NCBI GenBank assembly: GCA_963708205.1
Contig: OY970196.1
Span: 558,001 to 622,000 of the forward strand
DNA: 64,000 nucleotides
DNA from: CAVYTF01 sp963708205
GTDB taxonomy: Bacteria; Bacteroidota; Bacteroidia; Chitinophagales; Chitinophagaceae
Direction of reading: 5' to 3'
Both the position numbers and the translations under genes were made by a program. The notes beneath the pieces are model-generated. The model did not search any database and was not told where the DNA came from. It saw only the letters and a program-made list of their open reading frames with translations. Each line of letters starts with the position of its first letter. Position 1 is the stretch's first letter. This document shows positions 17,676 through 26,339 of the stretch, one piece after another.

Positions 17676-17975
17676 TCAAGATAAATTTCCAGTCACAATT
17701 TTTATTGTATAATTCAAACCAATAATTATCAATACAAAAACAGCGTAATTAATGAGAAATTTTCTTTTGATCAACTTAGGAAAAAATTGATGTGTGAGTG
17801 AAAGTGTAATTAATAAAAAAATAAAAAGCAGTGGCGGATACATTTTAAAACTTGCCGCAAAATTTCCCTGGAGTAAAAATATTGTTGCACGCTGTGCACC
17901 ACAAACCGGGCAATCAATTCCAAATATAGATTTTATTGCACAGGGAAACTGGTGGTTTTGTAACCATTCAATCAT
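17676..17975 (-). CDS. DUF2752 small membrane protein
   Basis: 99 aa. The motif GIDCPVCGAQRATIFLLQG (about 19-37) is the defining CPxCGxxR signature of DUF2752, followed by two hydrophobic helices (about 47-62 and 74-92). The two cysteines could bind a metal or form a disulfide; the role of the family is unknown. It is 42 bp downstream of another small membrane protein on the same strand and is likely co-transcribed with it. Confidence 0.85.
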   Translation of the reverse strand: MIEWLQNHQFPCAIKSIFGIDCPVCGAQRATIFLLQGNFAASFKMYPPLLFIFLLITLSLTHQFFPKLIKRKFLINYAVFVLIIIGLNYTIKIVTGNLS

Positions 17976-18017
17976 AAAAAAATTGCAGGCATTGAAATTA
18001 TGCCTGCATTTATAAAT

Positions 18018-18323
18018 TTAATAATTATTCCAGTGACTTAAAGACATTGCTGTGCCGCCAAGTATTGCAACAACAATTACCCAATAAACTACATAAACTG
18101 CTCCAAGTGCAGTTCCGATAATTGACATAATAAAGCCAGCATTGAGTTGACCATATCCTTCATACATTTCAGGATTTTCTTTGTACATTTTTCTTGGCTT
18201 AGAAGATAAGACAATCCCGATTATTCCAAGAACAACGCCGATAAAAAAGCAACTAAATACGATTGAGCAAATTCCCATTACAAGTACAACTGTAGCATTT
18301 GGCAATATTGGTTTGGTTTCCAT
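18018..18323 (-). CDS. CCC-motif-type / DUF4190-like small membrane protein
   Basis: 101 aa with two long hydrophobic segments (about 9-40 and 62-92) separated by a polar loop KPRKMYKENPEMYEGYGQLN. The order LPNATVVLVMGICSIV, cysteine-bearing first helix, then a Tyr/Pro-rich loop and an AGFIMSIIGTALG second helix matches small Bacteroidota proteins called CCC-motif membrane proteins. Their function is unknown. It is upstream of the DUF2752 gene and downstream of proS on the same strand. Confidence 0.7.
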   Translation of the reverse strand: METKPILPNATVVLVMGICSIVFSCFFIGVVLGIIGIVLSSKPRKMYKENPEMYEGYGQLNAGFIMSIIGTALGAVYVVYWVIVVAILGGTAMSLSHWNNY

Positions 18324-18410
18324 GCAGTTTTGTTTTAAGAGTTGATTAATAGAAAGTAAGATAGGAATAATCTTTTAAAAAAAATAAAATTGCCTTTATT
18401 TTTTAATAAA

Positions 18411-19886
18411 CTAATAAGCTCTCGCAAACAAAACCCTTTGCGAAGAATCTTTGCCTGTTAAAATACATTTACCATTTTCCATTTCATTATTTAATGGAAT
18501 ACAACGGATTGTTGCTTTGGTTAGTTCTTTTATTTTTTCTTCAGTCTCAGAAGTGCCATCCCAATGTGCAGAAATGAAGCCTGCTTTGCCATCGAGAATA
18601 TTTACAAATTCATCCCAACTGTCAACTTTTGTTATGTGCCCATCACGAAAGTTTTTTGCTTTGTCAAACATCGCTTGCTGAATATTTTGCAACAATTGTT
18701 TTATTTGTGCTGCAATGCCATCAATTGTAACATTCATTTTTTCCTTTGTATCTCTTCTTGCTATCTCAACAGTATTTTTTTCAAGATCGCGCGCACCAAT
18801 TGCCAAACGAACAGGCACACCTTTCATTTCATATTCTGCAAACTTCCAACCCGGACGATTGTTATCATTGTCGTCATATTTAACTGAAATATTGAAAGCT
18901 TTTAATTCTTCAACAATCATTTTTACTTTATCGTCTATTAAACTTTTTTGTTCATCATTTTTATAAATCGGAATAATGACGACTTGTATCGGCGCAAGTT
19001 TTGGCGGCATTATTAATCCATCATCATCGCTGTGCACCATTACCAAAGCACCAACCAACCTCGTAGTTACACCCCAGCTTGTTGCCCAAACAAAATCTAA
19101 TTTATTTTCTTTATCACTAAATTTTACATGAAAGGCTTTTGCAAAATTTTGCCCGAGAAAATGTGAGGTACCAGCCTGTAACGCTTTGCCATCCTGCATC
19201 AGCGCTTCTATGCAATAGGTATCTTCAGCGCCAGCAAAACGTTCATTCAAAGTCTTCACACCTTTAATAACAGGAACTGCCATAAAGTTTTCTGCAAAAT
19301 CTGCATACACTTCAAGCATTTGTTTTGCTTCAGCAACAGCTTCATCTTTTGTTGCATGCGCAGTATGACCTTCCTGCCACAAAAATTCTGTAGTGCGCAA
19401 AAACAATCGTGTACGCATTTCCCATCTCACAACATTTGCCCATTGATTAATAAGCAAAGGCAAATCACGATACGATTGAACCCATGTTTTATATGTGTTC
19501 CAGATAATTGTTTCAGAAGTAGGGCGAATAATTAATTCTTCTTCCAGCTTCGCTTCAGGATCAACGATAATGCCATTTCCATTCGGATCATTCATCAAAC
19601 GATAATGTGTAACAACAGCGCACTCTTTCGCAAAACCTTCTACATGCGCAGCTTCTTTACTCAAAAAACTTTTTGGTATAAACAAAGGGAAATAAGCATT
19701 CACATGCCCTGTGTCTTTAAACATTTTATCAAGCACATCACGCATGTTTTCCCAAAGTGCATAACCGTAAGGCTTGATGATCATGCATCCGCGAACCGCA
19801 GAATAATCTGCTAAATTTCCTTTTAAAATAAGATCATTATACCATTGCGAATAATCTTCTGCACGCGTTGTAATTTCTTTTGCCAT
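18411..19886 (-). CDS. proS: Prolyl-tRNA synthetase, archaeal/eukaryotic-like (ProS type 3)
   Basis: 491 aa, the length of the short ProS form without the editing insertion. Class II catalytic motifs are present: IIRPTSETIIW before motif 2, WEMRTRLFLRTTEFLWQEGH in motif 2, and a motif 3 region around GVTTRLVGALVMVHSDDDG. The anticodon-binding domain follows (VVIIPIYKND, GARDLEKNTVEIARRD), and the C-terminal tail ends in the YxxxRxY-like SQRVLFARAY expected for this type. It charges tRNA-Pro with proline. Confidence 0.95.
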   Translation of the reverse strand: MAKEITTRAEDYSQWYNDLILKGNLADYSAVRGCMIIKPYGYALWENMRDVLDKMFKDTGHVNAYFPLFIPKSFLSKEAAHVEGFAKECAVVTHYRLMNDPNGNGIIVDPEAKLEEELIIRPTSETIIWNTYKTWVQSYRDLPLLINQWANVVRWEMRTRLFLRTTEFLWQEGHTAHATKDEAVAEAKQMLEVYADFAENFMAVPVIKGVKTLNERFAGAEDTYCIEALMQDGKALQAGTSHFLGQNFAKAFHVKFSDKENKLDFVWATSWGVTTRLVGALVMVHSDDDGLIMPPKLAPIQVVIIPIYKNDEQKSLIDDKVKMIVEELKAFNISVKYDDNDNNRPGWKFAEYEMKGVPVRLAIGARDLEKNTVEIARRDTKEKMNVTIDGIAAQIKQLLQNIQQAMFDKAKNFRDGHITKVDSWDEFVNILDGKAGFISAHWDGTSETEEKIKELTKATIRCIPLNNEMENGKCILTGKDSSQRVLFARAY

Positions 19887-19983
19887 AAAAAAACAATGGT
19901 GGCAAATGTAATGAGAAGCTTACTGAATGCAAACTCTAAAAGTTATAAGAAATTTTTTTTGAGCCAGGGTGAAGAATATCAAT

Positions 19984-20037
19984 TGAGCTTTACTTGCGTC
20001 GCACTCTTGTGCGCTTTGTGATTCTACGCAGCAATTA
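19984..20037 (+). repeat. Dispersed TTGCGTCGC-type intergenic repeat, copy 4
   Basis: GAGCTTTACTTGCGTCGCACTCTTGT, then TTTGTGATTCTACGCAGCAA. The 17-mer at 19994-20010 is identical to the minus-strand 17-mer at 7182-7198, and flanking blocks (ATTCTA, CAGCAA) also match. It ends right at the stop codon of the TonB-like gene, where it could fold in the 3' end of that transcript. Confidence 0.7.
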
Positions 20038-20916
20038 TTAATCCTGTAATTTAAAATTGAAAACAATTGTTCCTGTTTGAACAGAACTGCCGCTATTTAA
20101 TTTTAATTGCTTTGCTTTTGTTATGGCAATGTCTCTAATGTTATTGTCTGTGGTTGTTGTACCGCGCGGATTTACGGTTGCATCTGTTACATTTCCATTT
20201 TCATCAACTGTAATGTCAACAGCAACTTTTGCATTCTGGTTAAACTCATCACGAAACGATGGCAAATGTGTAAATCTTCTACCATCCAATCCACTGCGAA
20301 TACTTACGCCGCTTGTGCCTGAGCCACCATTTCCTGTGTAACTATCTGAGTTTGGATTACCATTCGGCTTTCCCTGATCTCCATTGCCACCGGCAATTCC
20401 CTGGTTGTGAATATTATTGTAACTGTCTGCATTATTGCCACCAGCATTATTTGCAGTACCACCTTTGTAAACTGCTTTTGGTTTTGGCGGCGTAGGAGTT
20501 GGATTGATAATGGGTTGAGTTTTTTGTTGCTTAACAGGCTCTGTTACAACTTCCTGCTTTGGTTTTATCGCTGGCTTTGGAGAGGTATGAATTGTCGGAG
20601 CATCAGCTTCATTATTTTCTGCAACTTCTTTATTTTCTTCAGGCTGTACAACGCTATGAGAAGCTGGCGGCGGATTATTATTTGTTTCCTGAACAGAAGG
20701 TGGGCCGGGAATTTGTGGTGCAATTTTTCCCGAACCAATATCGCTGTTGCCAAGATTAACATCAACGCCTGTATCAACAGGTTGTGGAGGCATTGCAGGT
20801 ATCGTCCAGCTTATGAGAAAAAAAAGAAAAAAAACCGCTGCGATAATCAGCGCAGTCATGCCAAATGCTTTGAGATTTTTTTCTCTTTCAAAATCAGCTT
20901 CTGTATTACTGTTCAT
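20038..20916 (-). CDS. TonB-family energy transducer-like protein
   Basis: 292 aa from the ATG at 20914-20916 (a GTG just upstream is possible). A short charged cytoplasmic head is followed by one membrane helix (about 20-40). A long Pro/Asn/Gln-rich periplasmic spacer (41-205) with KPKQEVVTEPVKQQ and Gly-Asn-rich parts leads to a C-terminal domain (about 208-292) containing VAVDITVDENGNVTDATVNP and AITKAKQLKLN, which resembles the TonB C-terminal fold. TonB transmits proton-motive energy to outer-membrane receptors. No ExbB/ExbD genes are adjacent, so partners would be encoded elsewhere. Confidence 0.8.
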   Translation of the reverse strand: MNSNTEADFEREKNLKAFGMTALIIAAVFFLFFLISWTIPAMPPQPVDTGVDVNLGNSDIGSGKIAPQIPGPPSVQETNNNPPPASHSVVQPEENKEVAENNEADAPTIHTSPKPAIKPKQEVVTEPVKQQKTQPIINPTPTPPKPKAVYKGGTANNAGGNNADSYNNIHNQGIAGGNGDQGKPNGNPNSDSYTGNGGSGTSGVSIRSGLDGRRFTHLPSFRDEFNQNAKVAVDITVDENGNVTDATVNPRGTTTTDNNIRDIAITKAKQLKLNSGSSVQTGTIVFNFKLQD

Positions 20917-21015
20917 CACAACAAATATAACGCTGCTATAAAAAAATAATTGTTATGAAGTTGCTAACAAGTGTGATGCTGCAGTAATTCAACAAAAATA
21001 AAAATTATTATACAA

Positions 21016-21408
21016 TTACTTTTTATCAGGCAAAGAAATTTTTGGCAAAAAGGTCATTATCAAAATGAGAAGAGAAAAAATCAATAGCAAGTAAAACCCA
21101 ATTTTTATTACCTGGCATTCGCCACCATCACATGTTGAAACAAGCAAATAATTTCTAAACGCCCAGGCAATATTTAAAACGCCGATTATAATATTAATTC
21201 GTTTTGCCCAAATTTTTTTTATAAGAAAGAATACGATCAATAAGATTGAAAAAAAAATATTCATCAAACCTGGGCTACCAAAATTTGTTCCCTTAGCACT
21301 GATTCCAGAAACAATTATATTCTTTGAAACTATCACACTCCATGGCATAAAACAAACTGCAATTAAACAAAGGCAAGCAATAATACCAATGGTTTGAGAA
21401 TATTTCAT
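21016..21408 (-). CDS. Four-helix membrane protein, function unknown
   Basis: 130 aa with four predicted membrane helices (about 5-25, 48-63, 70-88, 103-123). A short loop STCDGGECQVIK carries two cysteines that could form a disulfide on the outer face. I recognise no domain; similar small proteins occur in Bacteroidota. It lies just downstream of the tRNA-Cys terminator on the same strand and presumably has its own promoter, although none was picked out. Confidence 0.7.
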   Translation of the reverse strand: MKYSQTIGIIACLCLIAVCFMPWSVIVSKNIIVSGISAKGTNFGSPGLMNIFFSILLIVFFLIKKIWAKRINIIIGVLNIAWAFRNYLLVSTCDGGECQVIKIGFYLLLIFSLLILIMTFLPKISLPDKK

Positions 21409-21410
21409 AT

Positions 21411-21436
21411 TAAATAAAAAGCCCGCTGGTAGCGGG
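21411..21436 (-). terminator. Rho-independent terminator after tRNA-Cys
   Basis: On the minus strand: CCCGCT-ACC-AGCGGG (6-bp stem, 3-nt loop; 21422-21436) followed by CTTTTTATTT. It lies directly downstream of the tRNA-Cys gene. Confidence 0.8.
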
Positions 21437-21442
21437 TTTCAG

Positions 21443-21513
21443 AGGTCCCGAGCGGATTCGAACCGCTGTAGAAGCTTTTGCAGAGCTTTGCCTAGCCACT
21501 CGGCCACAGGACC
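21443..21513 (-). tRNA. tRNA-Cys (anticodon GCA)
   Basis: 71 nt on the minus strand. The acceptor stem pairs GGTCCTG with CGGGACC (one G-T pair). The anticodon stem AAGCT/AGCTT encloses the loop CTGCAAA with anticodon GCA. The T arm is AGCGG-TTCGAAT-CCGCT. The discriminator base is T, as expected for Cys. The CCA tail is not encoded. A TATTTTCG box (21523-21530, minus strand) just upstream is a 7/8 match to the Bacteroidota -7 element. Confidence 0.95.
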
Positions 21514-21596
21514 ATTTAATTGCGAAAATAAAGTAAATACATTTAATTAGGAAAGTATAAAAATCAATTGCGAAATTTGATTAAATAAATATTCGA

Positions 21597-22463
21597 ATGA
21601 TCGCAGAGAGTGAATTAATAATTAATAAACGTGGTGCAATTTATCATCTTGACTTGCGGCCGGAGGAGCTTGCAAATACCATTATTATTGTCGGCGATCC
21701 CGGTCGTGTAGAAAAAGTAAGTAAGCATTTTGATACAATTGAAATTAAAAGACAGCACCGCGAATTTATTACGCACACAGGTTATTGCGGAAATAAAAGG
21801 CTAACAGTTTTATCAACAGGAATTGGTCCTGATAACATTGATATTGTAATGAATGAACTGGATGCGCTGGCTAATATTAATTTTCAAACAAAAAATATTA
21901 ATCCAGTTTTATCAACGCTGCAGATAATGCGCGTTGGCACAAGTGGATCGTTGCAGAAAGATATTCCTGTAGATAGTTTTGTTGCAGGAACGCATGGAAT
22001 CGGCCTTGATAATTTGATGCATTTTTATCGCTCTGAAAATAATGATGAAGAAAAACAAATGCTGCAACAATTCATCATGCAAACACAAATCAGCAGTAAC
22101 TCCCAACCATACATCAGTGCTGCATCTTCTTTTTTACTCAAACATTTTGTTGATGGATTTTATCATGGCATTACTGTAACATGTCCTGGGTTTTATGGTC
22201 CGCAGGGAAGGGTGTTGAGACTCGGTTTGCAACATCCTGAATTGATAAATAAGCTTACAAAATTTCAATTTGGCAATCATCGCATCACTAATTTTGAAAT
22301 GGAGACCAGCGCTATTTATGGCTTGGGAAAGCTACTTGGTCACCAATGTTTAAGTTTGAATGTAATCGTTGCAAACCGCATCCACAAAGCGTTTTCAAAG
22401 AACAGTGATGCTGCAATAGAACAATTAATTGAAAAAGTTCTACATATAATTGCTAAAATGTGA
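21597..22463 (+). CDS. Nucleoside phosphorylase, uridine-phosphorylase-like
   Basis: 288 aa. It belongs to the NP-I fold: IIVGDPGRVEKVSKHFD near residues 30-45 (phosphate-binding GDPxR), a STGIGPDNIDIVMNEL segment near 80-95, RVGTSGSLQKDIPVDSF at about 112-128, and the nucleoside-site NFEMETSAIYGL at about 234-245. These fit uridine phosphorylase-like enzymes, which split a nucleoside with phosphate for salvage. Exact base preference cannot be read. It starts a same-strand run with dapF (30 bp), NUDIX (5 bp) and GH31 (24 bp). Confidence 0.88.
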   Translation: MIAESELIINKRGAIYHLDLRPEELANTIIIVGDPGRVEKVSKHFDTIEIKRQHREFITHTGYCGNKRLTVLSTGIGPDNIDIVMNELDALANINFQTKNINPVLSTLQIMRVGTSGSLQKDIPVDSFVAGTHGIGLDNLMHFYRSENNDEEKQMLQQFIMQTQISSNSQPYISAASSFLLKHFVDGFYHGITVTCPGFYGPQGRVLRLGLQHPELINKLTKFQFGNHRITNFEMETSAIYGLGKLLGHQCLSLNVIVANRIHKAFSKNSDAAIEQLIEKVLHIIAKM

Positions 22464-22493
22464 ACTTGATAATTAAAAAATAATTTCAAAAAA

Positions 22494-23270
22494 ATGCAAC
22501 TAACTTTTTATAAATACCAAGGCACGGGAAATGATTTTATTATCATGGATAATCGTGAAAATAAAATTGACTTGTCAGTTCAGCAAATAAAAGAAATATG
22601 CGACAGAAGATTCGGCATTGGTGCTGATGGCTTGATGTTATTAAATGAAAAAAACGGTTTTGATTTTGAAATGAAATATTTTAATGCTGACGGGAATGAA
22701 AGCACAATGTGCGGCAACGGAGGAAGGTGCCTCGTGAAATTTGCGAATAAAGTTGGAATACGTAATAGTAAATATGTATTTCTCGCAATCGATGGCGTGC
22801 ACGAAGCAACAATTGAAGCGGATGGATTGGTAAGTTTAAAAATGCAAGATGTCCAAAAAATTGATGTTTTTGATGATGCTTTTTTAGTAAATACAGGTTC
22901 ACCGCATTATGTAAAAATTGTCGAAAATGTAGAAGAGATTAATGTAAAAAATGATGGTACAAATATTCGTTACAGTGATGATTTTAAAACAGAAGGCATT
23001 AACGTAAATTTTGTCGAGCTTGGTGAAAAAAAAATTATTATGCGCACGTATGAACGTGGTGTGGAAGATGAAACACTAAGTTGCGGAACAGGCGTAACCG
23101 CTGCTGCACTTGTGTTTGCGCATAATGATAATGGCTTCAACAGAATTGAAGTTGATACGCCCGGAGGTCACCTCGCTGTGGAATTTGATAAAAATGAAGA
23201 TGGTGTTTTTACAAATATTTTTTTGATCGGACCTGCAGAATTCGTTTTTAAAGGAGAAATAATAATATAA
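22494..23270 (+). CDS. dapF: Diaminopimelate epimerase
   Basis: 258 aa. It interconverts LL- and meso-diaminopimelate for lysine and peptidoglycan synthesis. The two catalytic cysteines are visible in MCGNGGRC (Cys73) and LSCGTGVTA (Cys ~197), each in its mirror-image half of the protein. The N-terminal FYKYQGTGNDFIIMDN and the GADGLMLL motif are typical. It is somewhat shorter than many DapFs but complete. It is second in the phosphorylase-dapF-NUDIX-GH31 run; the grouping gives no obvious shared pathway. Confidence 0.95.
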   Translation: MQLTFYKYQGTGNDFIIMDNRENKIDLSVQQIKEICDRRFGIGADGLMLLNEKNGFDFEMKYFNADGNESTMCGNGGRCLVKFANKVGIRNSKYVFLAIDGVHEATIEADGLVSLKMQDVQKIDVFDDAFLVNTGSPHYVKIVENVEEINVKNDGTNIRYSDDFKTEGINVNFVELGEKKIIMRTYERGVEDETLSCGTGVTAAALVFAHNDNGFNRIEVDTPGGHLAVEFDKNEDGVFTNIFLIGPAEFVFKGEIII

Positions 23271-23275
23271 AAATA

Positions 23276-23758
23276 ATGGCAGATAATCCGTTGTTTCCGC
23301 ATTATAATTTTACAATTCGCGTGTATGGAATTTTATTGAATGAAAAAAAAAGAGTTTTAGTAAGTGATGAATTTATAAGAGGTGATTATTATACAAAATT
23401 TCCCGGCGGCGGGTTAGAGTTTGGTGAAGGAACAAGAGATTGTTTAAAGCGGGAATTTAAAGAGGAAACAGGTTTAGATGTTATTATTGGAGAGCATATT
23501 TACACAACCGATTATTTTCAGCGTTCAGCTTTTAATAAAGAGGATCAGATCATTTCAATTTATTATTTCGCTCATGCAAAGCACCTTGAAAATCTTTCAG
23601 TAAAAACAAAAGTTTTTGATTTTGCACCACATCAAATTGCAGATATAAAAGGACAAAGTGAAGTGTTGAGATGGATCGAATGGGAGGATTTAAATGAAAA
23701 CTCAGTTTCATTACCGATTGATAAAATTGTAGTAAAAATATTGAAAAACCAATACTGA
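23276..23758 (+). CDS. NUDIX hydrolase
   Basis: 160 aa. The NUDIX box is complete: Gly45, Glu51, then REFKEETGL at residues 59-67 (G-x5-E-x7-REUxEExGU). Such enzymes cleave a nucleoside diphosphate linked to another moiety, with Mg2+. The substrate cannot be read from the sequence. It starts 5 bp after dapF and 24 bp before the GH31 gene, so it is very probably co-transcribed. Confidence 0.9.
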   Translation: MADNPLFPHYNFTIRVYGILLNEKKRVLVSDEFIRGDYYTKFPGGGLEFGEGTRDCLKREFKEETGLDVIIGEHIYTTDYFQRSAFNKEDQIISIYYFAHAKHLENLSVKTKVFDFAPHQIADIKGQSEVLRWIEWEDLNENSVSLPIDKIVVKILKNQY

Positions 23759-23782
23759 CAAGGCTTTACAGATTATCATACA

Positions 23783-25912
23783 ATGAAAAAAAACCTTTTT
23801 TTATTTACAATTTTATTCGCTAATCAAATTTCATTTGCGCAATCCACGCAACAATTACTATTGAATGAAATGCATAAAGGAATTATTCAACCTTCTGTAA
23901 TTTCTAATGCTTCATTAATTGATACTTCACAAAACATACATTTCAAAATTGAAAAGAATAAAAATAATTATACAATTAATGCCGCTGCTTTTCATCTTAG
24001 GATTTCAAAAAATGCTGTTCACTTTGTATTATTAAACACAGCAACAAATGATAGCTGGAAACTGGATTCAATTTTCTTTGATAAGAAAAACAGCAGCTTA
24101 AAAATCACTGGTTTTACACAAAATAAAAATGAATGTATTGTTATAACTAACGATGCAAATATCATTTTCAAAATAAAAATTATTACTGAAAACATCATTC
24201 AATTTTCCATAATTAATTCTTTACAAAATATAAAAAACATTAGTTTAAAATTTAAAGCTGCCGGACCATTTTTTGGCGGCGGCGAACGTTTTATAAGTTC
24301 GAATTTAAATGGTCATTCATTCAATAATCAACCGCATGATCATGCCTGGATTCCCGATACACTCCGTACTGTGACTGCATTACAGCATTTTGAGCCAACT
24401 TATTTACCCATTCCTTTTATCTATACACCGAAAGGTAATGGACTTTATATTGACGACGCAAGTACGGATACAATAGATATTACAAATGCAGATAAACATG
24501 CATTTTCAATTTCTATTCATGATAATAAAACAAGCATTTATTTTTTTGCAGCAGCTTCGCCAAAAGAAGTGCTTTCTGCGTACACTTCAGTTGTTGGCAG
24601 AACGCCGCTTGCACCGAAATGGGCTTTTGGTGTTTGGCTTAATTTATTGAAAGGTGAAGACTCTGTACTTGATCGTGCAAATGAATTACGCGACTTGAAA
24701 ATTCCTTCCGATGTACTTTGGCTCTTCGACTTTGATGACCCTGAAAGCAATACGGGCTGGACGTTGTGGACAAATGGCTATTATGGAAATTTAAGAAAAC
24801 TTACAGACAGTTTGCACAGATTAAATTTTAAAGTGCTTACTTATTTGCGGCCTTTTGTAAACAGAAATTTATCTTATTATAATTTTTCAAACCCTGTTTT
24901 TGATTATGCAAAAGCAAACAATTTCATCTTTTCAAATACACAAATCAATGAAGATACATTCAGTAATTTTCATTCAAATGATCAGATAAATTTTTACAAT
25001 GAAAAAACAAATACATGGTGGAAAAGAATTTTAGAAAGAAATTTAATTGAAGAAAACTTTGATGGTTGGATGGAAGACTTTGGCGATGTAAATTATGTTT
25101 ATCACAAAACAAAATTATATTACACACCGCTGCAATTCAATCTGGATAAGCCTTTCAATGAGTTGACTAATGAACAGATTGCAAATCTTTATCCATTGAT
25201 CTATCACAAGATCACACACCAATCAGCAATTAATATAAAACCTGATGTTGTAGAATTTAGCCGCTCCGGCTCAGCGGGTTCAGCAGCTTATGAATCAATT
25301 ATTTGGGGTGGAGATCAAGATCCATCATGGAGCAAAACTTATGGATATCCTTCCGCAATCACTGCGGGTTTGTCTGCAGGTTTATCAGGCTATAGCGTTT
25401 GGGCTCCTGATATTTTATGTCTTTCTCCTTCACGTGAATTGTGGATGCGTTGGGTTGAGTTTGGTGCAATGACTTCAATTATGCGTGATCATTTATGGGA
25501 TTATGGAAAAAATAATATCCGCATCTGGACAGATTCTTCAACGCTTCAATTCTTTAAAAAATATGCAACACTCCATGAAGCTATAAAAAATTATTTATAC
25601 AAAACTGCTGAAGAATCAACACACACAGGCATTCCGGTGATGAGACATCTGATGCTTGAATATCCAAATGATACAACTACTTATCATTTGGAATATGAAT
25701 ACATGTTAGGAAATGATATTCTTGTAGCGCCTATTGTTGAAGAAAAGGCAATTGCAGAAAATATTTATTTACCGGAAGGCAAATGGAAATGTTATTGGAC
25801 AAAAAAAATATATAACGGCGGCACTTACATAACAATAAATGCCCCCGTTACTGAAATCCCTTTTTTTATAAAAGAAGATGCATCTATTAATTCTATCTTA
25901 CCTAAGCCTTAG
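23783..25912 (+). CDS. Exported glycoside hydrolase family 31 (alpha-glucosidase/xylosidase type)
   Basis: 709 aa with a signal peptide (FANQISFAQ, cleavage near residue 20). A GH31 N-terminal beta-sandwich (about 50-240, with FGGGERF) is followed by the (beta/alpha)8 barrel. The nucleophile Asp is in the WMEDFGD motif at about 431, and the acid/base Asp in WGGDQDPSW at about 510. C-terminal beta domains follow (GNDILVAPIVEE). It likely hydrolyses alpha-glycosidic bonds at a non-reducing end in the periplasm or outside the cell; glucose versus xylose preference is not readable. No SusC/SusD pair is adjacent, so this is not a classic polysaccharide utilisation locus. Convergent with the next gene, 6 bp between stops. 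Confidence 0.9.
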   Translation: MKKNLFLFTILFANQISFAQSTQQLLLNEMHKGIIQPSVISNASLIDTSQNIHFKIEKNKNNYTINAAAFHLRISKNAVHFVLLNTATNDSWKLDSIFFDKKNSSLKITGFTQNKNECIVITNDANIIFKIKIITENIIQFSIINSLQNIKNISLKFKAAGPFFGGGERFISSNLNGHSFNNQPHDHAWIPDTLRTVTALQHFEPTYLPIPFIYTPKGNGLYIDDASTDTIDITNADKHAFSISIHDNKTSIYFFAAASPKEVLSAYTSVVGRTPLAPKWAFGVWLNLLKGEDSVLDRANELRDLKIPSDVLWLFDFDDPESNTGWTLWTNGYYGNLRKLTDSLHRLNFKVLTYLRPFVNRNLSYYNFSNPVFDYAKANNFIFSNTQINEDTFSNFHSNDQINFYNEKTNTWWKRILERNLIEENFDGWMEDFGDVNYVYHKTKLYYTPLQFNLDKPFNELTNEQIANLYPLIYHKITHQSAINIKPDVVEFSRSGSAGSAAYESIIWGGDQDPSWSKTYGYPSAITAGLSAGLSGYSVWAPDILCLSPSRELWMRWVEFGAMTSIMRDHLWDYGKNNIRIWTDSSTLQFFKKYATLHEAIKNYLYKTAEESTHTGIPVMRHLMLEYPNDTTTYHLEYEYMLGNDILVAPIVEEKAIAENIYLPEGKWKCYWTKKIYNGGTYITINAPVTEIPFFIKEDASINSILPKP

Positions 25913-25918
25913 TAAAAA

Positions 25919-26173
25919 CTAAAAACTTCGAAATTCGTCAACTGTATTATTTATAGCAGACTGAGCATCATCAGTATTATTTTTTTCTTTTTTTACCAAA
26001 GAAGAAACGCCTTCATTAATGCTATCGAGTTTTGATTTTATTGTATCGGTTGCCTTATCCGTTTTATCTCTGATAGTTTCCAGCCATTCCTGACCGCTTT
26101 CGGTTTGCGTATAAACTGCAAGGCTTATTCCACTTGCAACGCCCAACATAAATCCTGTTATAAATTTTGACAT
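25919..26173 (-). CDS. YtxH-domain small membrane-anchored protein
   Basis: 84 aa. An N-terminal Gly-rich hydrophobic helix (about 5-22, FITGFMLGVASGISLAVY) is followed by a charged helical tail (QEWLETIRDKTDKATDTIKS). This layout is that of YtxH/gas-vesicle-like stress proteins; in Firmicutes YtxH is linked to general stress, but the role in Bacteroidota is not established. A second, longer YtxH protein is encoded at 35799-36134. Confidence 0.8.
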   Translation of the reverse strand: MSKFITGFMLGVASGISLAVYTQTESGQEWLETIRDKTDKATDTIKSKLDSINEGVSSLVKKEKNNTDDAQSAINNTVDEFRSF

Positions 26174-26339
26174 AGAAAAAATTTTTGTTTAGTAATTGAA
26201 TGCATTTATTGTACCAAAAATTTTCATCTCTTTTATTTTGTTTTTCAAATTAATCTGAATATTCTTTCCATGATTGTACAAATAGCGCCACAAACATGGC
26301 TTGATTTTAGGTCAATTATTATTATTCAATTTTTAAAAA

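Noticed and set aside
20407..20949. 180-codon plus-strand frame opposite the TonB-like gene
   Set aside because: Its Cys/Arg/Trp-rich composition is the complement of the Pro/Asn-rich spacer; not a plausible protein.
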